This document shows positions 56,901 through 64,000 of a DNA stretch of 64,000 bases, piece after piece. The DNA lies in the NCBI GenBank assembly GCA_035048485.1, contig CM068583.1, positions 28,083,841 through 28,147,840 on the forward strand, written 5' to 3'. Within the stretch, counting starts at the first letter, position 1; each line of letters starts with the position of its first letter. The DNA is from Pteria penguin (taxonomy: Eukaryota > Mollusca > Bivalvia > Pterioida > Pteriidae). The position numbers were made by a program, and so were the translations under genes. Below the pieces are notes generated by a model. The model searched no databases, had not been told where the DNA came from, and saw nothing but the letters and a program-made list of their open reading frames with translations.

Positions 56901-59631
56901 CTTTAGAGAATTTTTATTTTCATATTTTGTCATCTGTTCAAGGTGCTCAGATAAATTATACAGACTCATTTGGACCTCCCGTTTAAGAATGACCTCACCC
57001 TACACAACCTTATGTAAAAATGTTGTTATCATGATTTATCTAGTATTGTACTACCATAAGTTGTTTCCTTTAAATCACTTACTTGCAGTCATTTCATTTA
57101 AGCTGACTTGAGAAATTAATTCTCTAGAAAGCAAATTTAGTTGTTATTCAGAATATTTGTAAGTGGAGGACACTGCAAATGGTGTCATATCATATTGAGA
57201 TATTCTTTACTTTTATTATGTGCATTTTGTAGATGGCGTCAAACCTCCCAATCTAAGTCCAATGTTTTGACAGTTTCCATAGACAATACTCCTACCTCAC
57301 CTAAACAAAACAGGTAAAAAGTCATTTAAAAACAGAGAACTAGGTCTTTGTTCTTTATAACAGACAGCTATAAATCAGACTTTCAGATACTTAATGTGTA
57401 TTGTTTTAATCAGATTCATACATGTATATTGTATAGTGGGAATTTGTGAATTGAATCTAATTTCCTTTTTTCACTTTCTCACTCTCTGAAGTTGAAAATG
57501 ACATTTTTTCATCCATTCTTGATACTTTAATCTGTATTGATCGTAACCTTGATAGGTATGACAAAGTTACACATAAATGACTTCAATTTGGCAAAGAAGG
57601 ATGAAAATACAGTAATCCAAGCCATGTGATATGTTTTCTTCAGGTTCATTCAATTCATTAACTAAAGTTTTTGACATGCCCTAGCGATAATAATAATGAC
57701 TCTTATGAAAATATAAAGAAATGCGCCAATTTCTCAACATTTTGCATGGCATGGTAAAATTGCAACAATGAAAATGTTTAACTGTTACCTGTAACCTAGT
57801 GTAAGTATGAGTACAGAATGTGCCATGAGTTACAACTTACATATTACAGAAATTTTCTAATATGGTATTTGAGTAAGTGCTGTCCTTTGTATGCTACTAC
57901 TTGAGGAGGCCTATATAAATGTATTAAAGTTTTATACAGCTATGAGTCACATAAATCATGACTATGCCAAAACATCATAATTTTCTTCTTGTTACATTGA
58001 ACATTCAAAATTGTTATGAAAAATCAAAAAGAATTTATCTTGCATGTAACCAAAACTTAAATCCTGCCCAACGTTAAATGTGAAATATATATTGCAGACC
58101 TCGAATCAAGAGAGACCGACAAGGTTCACAACAAAGACAGAAACCTTTAGTTAAACAACAAATTCTGGTAAGTTTTAAAAATTTCTAGAATAGAAGATTC
58201 ATAATAACTAGACAATTCTTTAAAAGTGCTGCACATAACAGTCTCTTATTCTCAGGGATTGGGTTATAATTTCAGCTAACCTAAACAGAAGATTGAAGTG
58301 AATCAGTAAATAATTGGATATTATAGATGTATGAATAAATTATACGCTGAAATTAAGATTCAACAGTCCAGACACATTTGTGTGTAGGGGATTTTTATGA
58401 TAAACAAATTCACTGAGCTATTGAGTCATCATCTTCGCTATTCCCGTTTTCTCATGATACTTTGTTTTATAACTTTTTGAACAGTTGTAAACCTCAACAG
58501 GTAGTTGAAATTGATCACATCAAAACTTGTTACTTTTATCTTATTTCAAAACAGAATATGGTTTACAGAACAAAATATTACATTTATGCTACAATTTTAC
58601 TTTTGGCATGTTTGTGTAAAGAAAAATTATGATTTCTTCAGAATCTTAAGCCCAAAGTTCCAGGCAGTTATTCATATCAACAGACCATCTTTGCACAAAA
58701 TACAGTAAGTCATATTTTACTTACAGTTCCCAACAAGTCAATAAACAGAAATGTTATGTCATTTACATGAATTGTGGGCAACATGTCAAAGCAATACTGG
58801 TTCATGAATTTCACATTTTTTATGATATATTCAGGTACAGACAACTTTTTGTCTGGATTATGATTTTAGATTTTAATTTGTGAAATCACAATAAAACCAC
58901 AAAATATGCAGACATTTAATGAGAGATAAATTTATCATAATAATGAAAAGGGCCTATAGATTGATGAGGTCTGCTTAGAATCTGAGTGAAGCGTCAGAAG
59001 TTAAAAGGACTACAGACTCAATATTTTCGTCTGAGATGATTTTGATATACCGCAATATGTACTTTTTATTTTGGATGAAACTAGGTCAGCATGACTTAGA
59101 TTTCTTGGTTGACAGATTTTTCTCAGAATTTCTTAAATTAGAAGTTTAACAGACTTGATAACCTGCAAGTGAGATTACTTTGACATGTACGTTTGATTTC
59201 TGATGGAACTTTTTCAGTGTGATCTTCATTTTATAGTTAAAATGATTATATACATGTACTAATTGATTCAGTGCAGTTCTTATGTAGTGGAGAAAGTATA
59301 CAAAACAATGAGAAAATCTCACAAAGCACAATAAGAATTCAGATATAATTGGCCTATGCTGATTCACATCTTTGTATAAAATCAAGTGTTGGATGCAGTT
59401 CTTAAATTTATGTCTGTGTTTTTATAAAAGTTTTAAGACACCTGAACTACACTGTGTTCATCATCCTTATCAGATGTTATTCAAAGCAAATTATTTTACA
59501 TCATTCATGTTTTTTTGAGGGACAGGATTGCTTTACATAATTTTAAATTACATGTATTTATTTTGCAGACTGGCTTAAGTTTAAGTGACAGATTTGCTAG
59601 TGATAGTGAAGAGAGGAAAGTGTTCTTCTGA
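44941..59631 (+). CDS. FYTTD1: UAP56-interacting mRNA-export factor (FYTTD1/UIF homologue), eight exons, complete
   Basis: Exons 44941-44974, 48379-48677, 53496-53837, 56154-56212, 57233-57313, 58098-58167, 58642-58704 and 59569-59631 join in phase into 336 codons plus stop (human FYTTD1 is about 318). The first exon junction completes the UAP56-binding motif MSLDDIIKLNRK (residues 9-20), which recruits the DEAD-box helicase UAP56/DDX39B during nuclear mRNA export. RG/RGG-rich stretches (about 24-95 and 130-175) fit RNA binding. A helical QAITALRMARQTLQKIQQQQ follows, then RRRW...VLTVSIDN (256-263), a UIF signature, and a C-terminal TGLSLSDRF. There is no RRM, which separates it from ALYREF, whose N-terminus has a similar motif. 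Introns carry foldback elements, SINEs and a hAT remnant. Confidence 0.9.
45060..45110 (+). repeat. Fragment resembling the 40.6-kb retroelement debris
   Basis: ACTGAGAGAGTGCG and TCTTTATTCAGGTTAC resemble words at 40744-40760 and at the end of the 62-bp direct repeats. Short, so only suggestive. Confidence 0.25.
45276..45985. mobile_element. Element with long inverted ends built of GTACGAAWTCTC motifs
   Basis: About 95 bases on each side (45276-45370 and 45875-45985) are inverted copies, composed of repeated palindromic pieces such as GTACGAAATCTCCAGAG and CAGAGAATTCGTACC. The ~500-bp centre contains a fragment at 45516-45586 of the hairpin end seen at 16075-16135. Lies in FYTTD1 intron 1. 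Confidence 0.65.
45516..45586 (+). repeat. Terminal fragment of the 14.5-kb element family
   Basis: GCGCCATAACATAATATGCC and CCCGTCTTATGACAGGCG then TATAAAAATG match the right end at 16085-16132. Confidence 0.75.
45990..48370. other. FYTTD1 intron 1, remaining part
   Basis: AT-rich intron; nothing else recognised. Confidence 0.5.
48379..48677 (+). CDS. FYTTD1: FYTTD1 exon 2
   Basis: TTTGCAG acceptor, CCA/GTATGT donor, 299 nt. Encodes DDIIKLNRKQSK, then RG-rich repeats (KRGGQGQKRGGQNQRRGG, GGRGARGGG) and NLYQEYLKSGTSPLNRK. Basic, low-complexity RNA-binding composition. Confidence 0.92.
48957..49329. mobile_element. Foldback element in FYTTD1 intron 2
   Basis: About 105-base inverted arms (left starts CCAATCTGATTAAAACC, right ends GGTTTTAATCAGATTGG) around a ~150-base centre. 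CAATTA occurs immediately on both sides (48951-48956 and 49330-49335), a possible 6-bp target duplication. Confidence 0.8.
50666..51110. mobile_element. Repeat element with CCCCTCGCG inverted ends and 2 x ~150-bp units
   Basis: ATCCCCTCGCG at the left is mirrored by CGCGAGGGGAT at the right. Inside, two units share GTTGC-ACATCTCAAGGAAGTGT and TCTCAAGGTCAAGGTCACAA. The right edge, GCTACGCTTAGCATTGCTC, resembles the CAAGAGCAAC-type edges at 2234 and 14909. Confidence 0.65.
52346..52488. mobile_element. Small foldback MITE in FYTTD1 intron 2
   Basis: Arms of about 60 bases: CAGTTATAGACTAGGCAC ... AAGACAAACTATTTCC, mirrored by GGAAATAGTTTGTCTTGAGG ... CAGTCTGTAACTG, with a loop of about 17 bases. 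Confidence 0.85.
52508..53017. mobile_element. Compound direct/inverted repeat element in FYTTD1 intron 2
   Basis: A ~100-base block (AAGCACAAATAGAATCAGTG ... AGACAAACATATAA) at 52508-52610 is repeated directly at 52748-52850. In addition 52630-52803 and 52853-53017 form inverted arms of about 165-174 bases (GCTAATCGTATGCATGACAA / TTGTCATGCATAAGATTAGC). No coding capacity. Confidence 0.85.
53048..53160 (+). repeat. tRNA-derived SINE head
   Basis: GGGTAGCTCAGTCGGTTAGAG is a good Pol III A box and tRNA D arm; CATGGGTTTGAGTCCCAG is a near-consensus B box. The boxes are about 62 bases apart, too far for an ordinary tRNA without an intron. A (TATA)n-rich tail follows. No full cloverleaf was found. 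Confidence 0.6.
53328..53352. repeat. (CTAT)n microsatellite
   Basis: Six CTAT units in FYTTD1 intron 2. Confidence 0.85.
53496..53837 (+). CDS. FYTTD1: FYTTD1 exon 3
   Basis: AACAG acceptor, CAG/GTAAGT donor, 342 nt, phase 0 both ends. Encodes a second RG-rich block (SQRGRGAGRGNRGRGG) and a basic helix with QAITALRMARQTLQKIQQQQ. The longest exon of the gene. Confidence 0.92.
54630..55590 (+). mobile_element. 961-bp hAT-like element with 13-bp TIRs and 5-bp target duplication
   Basis: Ends are CAGTGCTCTAAGT and ACTTAGAGCACTG, a perfect 13-bp inverted pair, flanked directly by CCTAC on both sides (54625-54629 and 55591-55595). Inside is a transposon-type zinc-binding N-terminus (see 54935-55392) but no transposase core, so this is an internally deleted, non-autonomous copy. 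CAGTG-type ends fit hAT; a 5-bp rather than 8-bp duplication is less usual. Confidence 0.8.
54935..55392 (+). pseudogene. Truncated TTF-type zinc finger ORF (ZNF862/hAT-like), frameshifted
   Basis: Starts at an ATG with MASKQTLADFGF; then KWLSEFYWLRYREGKMFCTVC, matching the W-L-x-[YF]-x(4)-M-x-C-x-x-C start of ZNF862/C17orf113-type proteins. The continuation GTDFATKGCTSFKRESTV and SSKKH (third and fourth zinc ligands) is in another frame after a run of G near 55145. It stops at 55392 without any transposase domain. Confidence 0.7.
55840..56015. other. Local cluster of GC-rich words in intron 3
   Basis: Tandem-like GCAGCCAAGCGTGTG / GCAGCCAAGCACGTT and repeated GTTAAC palindromes stand out from the AT-rich intron. 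Identity unknown. Confidence 0.3.
56154..56212 (+). CDS. FYTTD1: FYTTD1 exon 4
   Basis: TATTCAG acceptor, AAG/GTAAGT donor, 59 nt. Encodes NTVSLSYQGGQNQNQRQRR, the start of the basic run ahead of the LTVSIDN motif. Confidence 0.88.
56681..56829 (+). repeat. Twofold tandem duplication (~75 bp) in intron 4
   Basis: TTGTAAGTTTCAGAG, ACTTTACTTAGTGAAG and TCTTAGAATTAAAA occur twice in the same order. Confidence 0.85.
57233..57313 (+). CDS. FYTTD1: FYTTD1 exon 5
   Basis: TTTGTAG acceptor, CAG/GTAAAA donor, 81 nt. Encodes WRQTSQSKSNVLTVSIDN; the RRW...LTVSIDN block is the clearest match to vertebrate UIF. Confidence 0.92.
58098..58167 (+). CDS. FYTTD1: FYTTD1 exon 6
   Basis: TTGCAG acceptor, CTG/GTAAGT donor, 70 nt. 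Encodes the basic stretch RPRIKRDRQGSQQRQKPL. Confidence 0.9.
58642..58704 (+). CDS. FYTTD1: FYTTD1 exon 7
   Basis: TTCTTCAG acceptor, ACA/GTAAGT donor, 63 nt, phase 0 both ends. Encodes NLKPKVPGSYSYQQTIFAQN. Confidence 0.88.
59569..59631 (+). CDS. FYTTD1: FYTTD1 exon 8 (terminal)
   Basis: TTTGCAG acceptor. Encodes TGLSLSDRFASDSEERKVFF and a TGA at 59629-59631. TG-[ML]-[TS]-L-[NS]-[ED]-RF is conserved with the vertebrate C-terminus; the tail after it is shorter here. Confidence 0.88.
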   Translation, partial: TGLSLSDRFASDSEERKVFF

Positions 59632-60727
59632 ATCCTGTTGTGACAGATGAGGAAATGCAGAGTATTCAGTACAGGGTATGATTACTGGAAAAGGAACCCA
59701 AAACAGAAAGAGGAAGATTAGTACACAGTGATTCGTAAAGGATGCAGGATTTATTCCTAGGGCGCAAAGATACTGAACAATGATGAGAAAACCATATTAT
59801 GAAGATGTTGGAAAAGTGTATTTTAGTTCATACTTTAACGATATTACAGATATTATTGTGTTTTATTCACTATCTGCAGCATGTTGATCAGATTTGTATT
59901 TTATTCATGAGATTTTATGGATAGGTTGTGTATGCCACATAAAGGCATAATGTTGGGGTACTTTTAGAGCAAGTGTTTTAAAATGTTGCTATGTAATATA
60001 GATAGATAGGATTTCTAGCACCCTTCTAGACTGTATAAATATATCCTTAGTGGGAGATGTATACAGAGATGTATACCCAGGGTCTGGAGATGCTGGAATA
60101 CACATGTGGGAAGTTCTGTGGTTTTTATTTGAAATATTCTTTATCAAAACTGGACATTTAAGAAGCAAAGATAAATTTTTCAATGTTTTAGAATTATTTC
60201 AATATATTTTTAATAGGGTTTGAAATTCATGCTATACTACTTGTATTTTTATCACAATTTTTATTCCTATCCAGTACTCTAGTCGGAGTGAAATTAATGC
60301 ATGAATTATTTTATTTGAAATGCTTTTTTTTTTAAACAGTTACATTTAAATTTTAGTAAATTTAATTGTGGTCCTGGTAAAAATTATGTATGTGGTAGAA
60401 AAACTACTGCAAGTGTGTTTCATTATTTACCATAAAATTGAGATTTTTAAAATTAATAAATTGGGCAGCTTTAATCATATATCATAGAATGGTTACATCC
60501 ATCTAAGGACTAAGAGAATGGTTTCAGTCATCTAAGGAACTATGAAATCCATAGATGTTTGTAACTTGTCTTGCACATGTATAAGGAGGGGTATGTTTAA
60601 TGATTTTCTATTTTACCAACAGTTTATGAAAATCATACATGTACATGATATAAATTTAAAGTTTGGCAGTCAACTTGATTTTCATATGTGGAGTACCAAT
60701 AGAATTGTTGTTTTGATGAGAATAAAT
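59632..60727 (+). other. Probable FYTTD1 3' UTR
   Basis: No gene recognised. Candidate polyadenylation signals AATAAA occur near 60455 and 60721; which is used cannot be told from sequence. Confidence 0.4.
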
Positions 60728-60871
60728 TAAAAAATGTAGATTTGATTCTTAGCGCGATTTCAGTGAGAGGCCTAAAGCTTGTCACCTGGATACATGTGTG
60801 GTAGTGTGTATGAGAAGGTCAGGAAAGTGACAAAAATGTCCTTCACCATAGCACAGTAATTGCCTTATATT

Positions 60872-61436
60872 CACTGTGTAGCATCATATGACAAAAATTG
60901 GTGAATCCACAAATTCAAAATAGAGTCAAAAAGCTCGCTTCTAAGAGAACTTCACTGGTATAGTGATAATTGTATTGACATATTTAAATATATCCATAGC
61001 CCATGTCGTTATCCTTAATCCATCAGTATAAGAAAAGAGTAAGAAATAGCTTTAAATACACCTTTAGACGAATAGTTTTTAGGTAAGTAGAATATGCGAA
61101 TTTGTGGATAACATTCAATGTCACTTTTAACTATGAATATTCCAGCAAAGCTAAGAAATGGGTAAAATTTCATAAATTTATGAAAACTACCATAACGATA
61201 CACATATTTCCCTTGTTCGTGCCTTTTGTCACAATGTTTGTAAAAACTACGGTGATTTATTGACTGACAAGTTGACAATTACATAAGTATCAGTTTGTAC
61301 AAGGACATGGGCTATAAATATATAAATACCTCAGTACAATTATCACTATACCTGTAAGTTCTCTCTGAAGCGAGCTTTTTGCCTCCATTTTGAATTCGTG
61401 GATTCACCAACTTTAGTCGCATGATGCTTTACAGTG
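60872..61436. mobile_element. Large foldback element downstream of FYTTD1
   Basis: Left arm from CACTGTGTAGCATCAT and GGTGAATCCAC...AATTCAAAAT to ATAGCCCATGTC; right arm is its reverse complement (GACATGGGCTAT ... ATTTTGAATTCGTGGATTC ... CAGTG). Arms are about 135 bases with a ~285-base centre. Ends are CACTG...CAGTG. Confidence 0.85.
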
Positions 61437-62037
61437 GTATTGTTTAAATAACCTGATGTGATATCAACCAAAAATTCAGTTTATTTGTGCTCTATATACA
61501 GTGGATTTTCTTCACTATTTCTTCAGCAGAAGTCTGATTTTTCCTCTTTTGTAAACATTGGAGAATCAAATGGTAATAGCTGAAGCAATGAACTTTTTAT
61601 TAGCCTTTGTTCACCTGTGATCATCAGTCCCTGATTCTTATTCTAGACAAGTACATGTAAATGTTTGCCATTGTAACAGCTGAAATTCTGATGTGTTAGC
61701 GGGTATCTCCAGTCTTCTCCTTTACAGTATACATGGTGCCCTTATTTCTAGTGAAATACATGCCTATAGAATACTTACAAGGGATTAATCTGATATCCCA
61801 ATACATTGTTCAATGATACTAGCACAGTTAGAACTACTGTCCGCGCCACTCACTTTGTAAACCGAAAACCTGGATTTTCACTTATTAATCTTTAAAATAG
61901 TTTTACAAAATTAATATCAATCGACAGATCTTATTTAGTCGTAACTTTTGGTGTATGTTATGTGTTTCTACGAAGAGGCATTCGTATTTTATAGGGAAAA
62001 ATCATTTTAGATAGGGCGTTTTCTGTGTTAATTTTGA

Positions 62038-62092
62038 TGTGACGTCGCCGAGGTTTAACATTGAATCTATGGGAAACTTGGCGACGTCACAA
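62038..62092. promoter_or_regulatory. Inverted pair of CRE-like TGACGTCG sites
   Basis: TGTGACGTCGCCGAGGTTT and AAACTTGGCGACGTCACA are inverted copies separated by about 17 bases. The core is CRE-like. Could equally be the end of a small foldback repeat. Confidence 0.4.
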
Positions 62093-63471
62093 GTTGTGTC
62101 AATGTCAAATTATGCCGTGTGTTCCCTCATATTTTGCAATAGAAATTACCCTTTTAATGTAATATCCACATTCGGGATTTTAGAAAAGTAACGTTTTTAT
62201 AATACATCAGAAATGAACCTTCAGCATCAGAGCTGTCAATATAAAACAAAGTACCGTTATATGACAAAATCTACCAGATTTTGATACTCTTTACACTTTT
62301 GGGTTATAGCTCATTTACGGACAATTAGGTGATCATGAAGAGTATTGGACGACACCTACAGTAAAAATCAATAAATGATAAATGAATCAACTTCCCTGGA
62401 AATTAACACGCACTGAAGACCTAACATGCATGTTCTGTTCTATTCATCTTGAAAATTGTTGAAAATAGGCATATCTTTCGATTTTCAAAATTGTATCACA
62501 AATTTGAACGACGACCATATTTGCATTTATGACGAAGTTTTGTGTGTTATTTTTGATATTTTTTATCAAAATTATTTTTTTTTAATAATTCCTTATCAAA
62601 AATTTAGTCTAAATTTGTAAAGAATTATGATATTTTGTAATGACGTTTTAAGTCTTCATTTTCATCATTATTTTTTCTATAGAATATTGTATCATCTTTT
62701 CGATGTTCGGGAATGCGTACCGAGGTTTGTAAACAATAACAATAATCTAGTATGCTGACCTCATCAAATAATGGCATAAAATAATGATGTCTTAGTTACA
62801 GAACCAGTCTAGCATCCGATTATTGAGTACTGATCTGTGAATATTTCTTCTCATATTGCTCATGAATTATCATTGTAATGAGAAGGATATGAGCGAGTTT
62901 ATTTATTGGGGCATTAAGAGCCACAAAAAAAAAACCTATCTGAAAAAGTACAAATTAAAGTAAGCGGCCAAAACTATAAAGTGATGTCTTTTTTGAGTTC
63001 GATTAGATATTGATTAAAATGCCATGGCTCCTTATACAAGTTTCTGCGTTTGTCATCAAACCATGGTGGGGCTGTTTCAAAGAGATATTAATTACATTTG
63101 TATTGTGATTTGCCTGTCCGCGATGTTCATTAGAACGTTCATTAAAGTTTTTTAAAGCTTGATCGTAGGTATACATAGCACGGGATTACCGAAAGTCAGC
63201 AGTCAATAAAAAGACAAGTAGTATTGATTCCTCCAGGAGACATTAAATTACACATGATAGAATATTTTTTCAACATATCTGTATTGTCAGAAACTGCTGC
63301 CACACTTTATCCCTGTAAGTCATTCCTTCTAAACACGAAAGGTGACAACTAAGTGTTAGTGGAATAAAAGCTGTGTAAAATGTTTAATATATAACTCTAA
63401 TGTTAAGGGACCATGGTCTGAATTAAAATCAAAACTTTGAAATAAGAAAATTAGATACACAAAAATCTTAC

Positions 63472-63532
63472 CTGCAGCAGGAATTAAGTATTCTATGAAG
63501 CGATGCGTAGTTGGACCACTCTTTTTTAAAAG
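63472..63532 (-). CDS. Possible isolated exon (very tentative)
   Basis: A TGTGCAG acceptor and GCAG/GTAAGA donor bracket 61 nt that is open in two frames (KKSGPTTHRFIEYLIPAA, or KKEWSNYASLHRILNSCC). Good splice signals only; no partner exon or family was found. Confidence 0.2.
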
Positions 63533-63660
63533 CTGCACATTCTATATGCCTTGACGACTTTCAATACACAAAATATTGCAATTTGAGTTACTACATCAAA
63601 ATACGTCACAGCTGTATACAGAAAATATAGAAGTTAAATTTACTGGGAGGAATTAAGACA

Positions 63661-63662
<2 letters not shown>

Positions 63663-63705
<43 letters not shown>
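63663..63705. repeat. (TA)n microsatellite
   Basis: About 21 TA dinucleotides. Confidence 0.95.
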
Positions 63706-63707
<2 letters not shown>

Positions 63708-64000
63708 AGTCCTTAGCAAAAAGATATATTTTACAATTCATTTTAAGACGAGTATATTGTTAATGGCTGTCTTTGTGACGTGATGTTGAACTGGATAATA
63801 CCTATCTGCAAATCTAAACAGATATAGATTCTATAGTACAAAAATACGCTCTAAGTTTTCGTTGAGAAATGGGTGATTTCAGAATGTGGAAATACAAATA
63901 GTAAATATTCATATACGAACTAGTTTGTATTTTTAAAATTTCATGGGAATTCTGTATTGGAATATTCATGCACATATTTTATATACATTTGAAAAGGCGT

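Larger units (their letters stand above)
61440..63660. other. Non-coding stretch
   Basis: Apart from the TGACGTCG hairpin at 62038-62092 and the weak exon candidate at 63472-63532, nothing is recognised. Confidence 0.4.

Noticed and set aside
44941..59631. ALYREF identity for the plus-strand gene
   Set aside because: The N-terminal motif is shared with ALYREF, but no RRM is encoded and the LTVSIDN and C-terminal TG-L-L-RF blocks fit FYTTD1/UIF.

Overview
The window looks like nuclear DNA of an invertebrate animal, most likely a bivalve mollusc. It is AT-rich and gene-poor, with GT-AG introns up to 7 kb and many microsatellites. It also carries a tRNA-derived SINE ending in (CAAT)n, long tandem blocks rich in AGGTCA half-sites, and elements opening with CAAGAGGCCCAAGTGGGCC, all of which I associate with bivalve genomes. 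The species call is inference; no organelle, bacterial or viral genome features are seen.

Two complete multi-exon genes can be read. (1) On the minus strand, 36876 to 17833, nine exons encode a 369-residue PLP-dependent enzyme of the D-cysteine desulfhydrase / ACC deaminase family. The diagnostic active-site residues (Ser309, Thr337) favour D-cysteine desulfhydrase. Every splice phase closes exactly. (2) On the plus strand, 44941 to 59631, eight exons encode a 336-residue FYTTD1/UIF-type mRNA-export adaptor with an N-terminal UAP56-binding motif, RG-rich middle and a conserved LTVSIDN segment. A third, tentative minus-strand gene at 4035-6034 (perhaps starting near 7191) shows phase-compatible small exons for a membrane protein that may be CD225/dispanin-like.

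Layout: 1-4.0 kb is repeat-rich and without a recognised gene. 4.0-7.2 kb holds the tentative membrane-protein exons. 6.4-8.0 and 10.6-11.9 kb are two diverged copies of one unclassified segment, with transposase and YqaJ/PHD fossils between. 14.5-16.1 kb is an element with about eight 146-bp units. 17.8-36.9 kb is the desulfhydrase gene, whose introns hold a 58-bp minisatellite, two related ~2.6-3 kb elements and a broken LINE. 37.5-39.3 kb is a pogo-type transposase with a PHD finger. 39.6-44.8 kb is SINEs and small repeats. 44.9-59.6 kb is the FYTTD1 gene, whose introns carry several foldback elements and a hAT-like remnant. 59.6-64 kb is 3' UTR/intergenic with another large foldback element.

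The most striking structure is the minisatellite at about 19.01-20.54 kb. Its 58-bp unit is the last 43 nt of desulfhydrase exon 7 plus its 5' splice site and 15 nt of intron, repeated about 27 times downstream of the real exon. The intron therefore starts with one true donor followed by about 26 copies of it. Because 58 is not a multiple of three and one frame of the unit has a stop, only the first donor keeps the protein intact.
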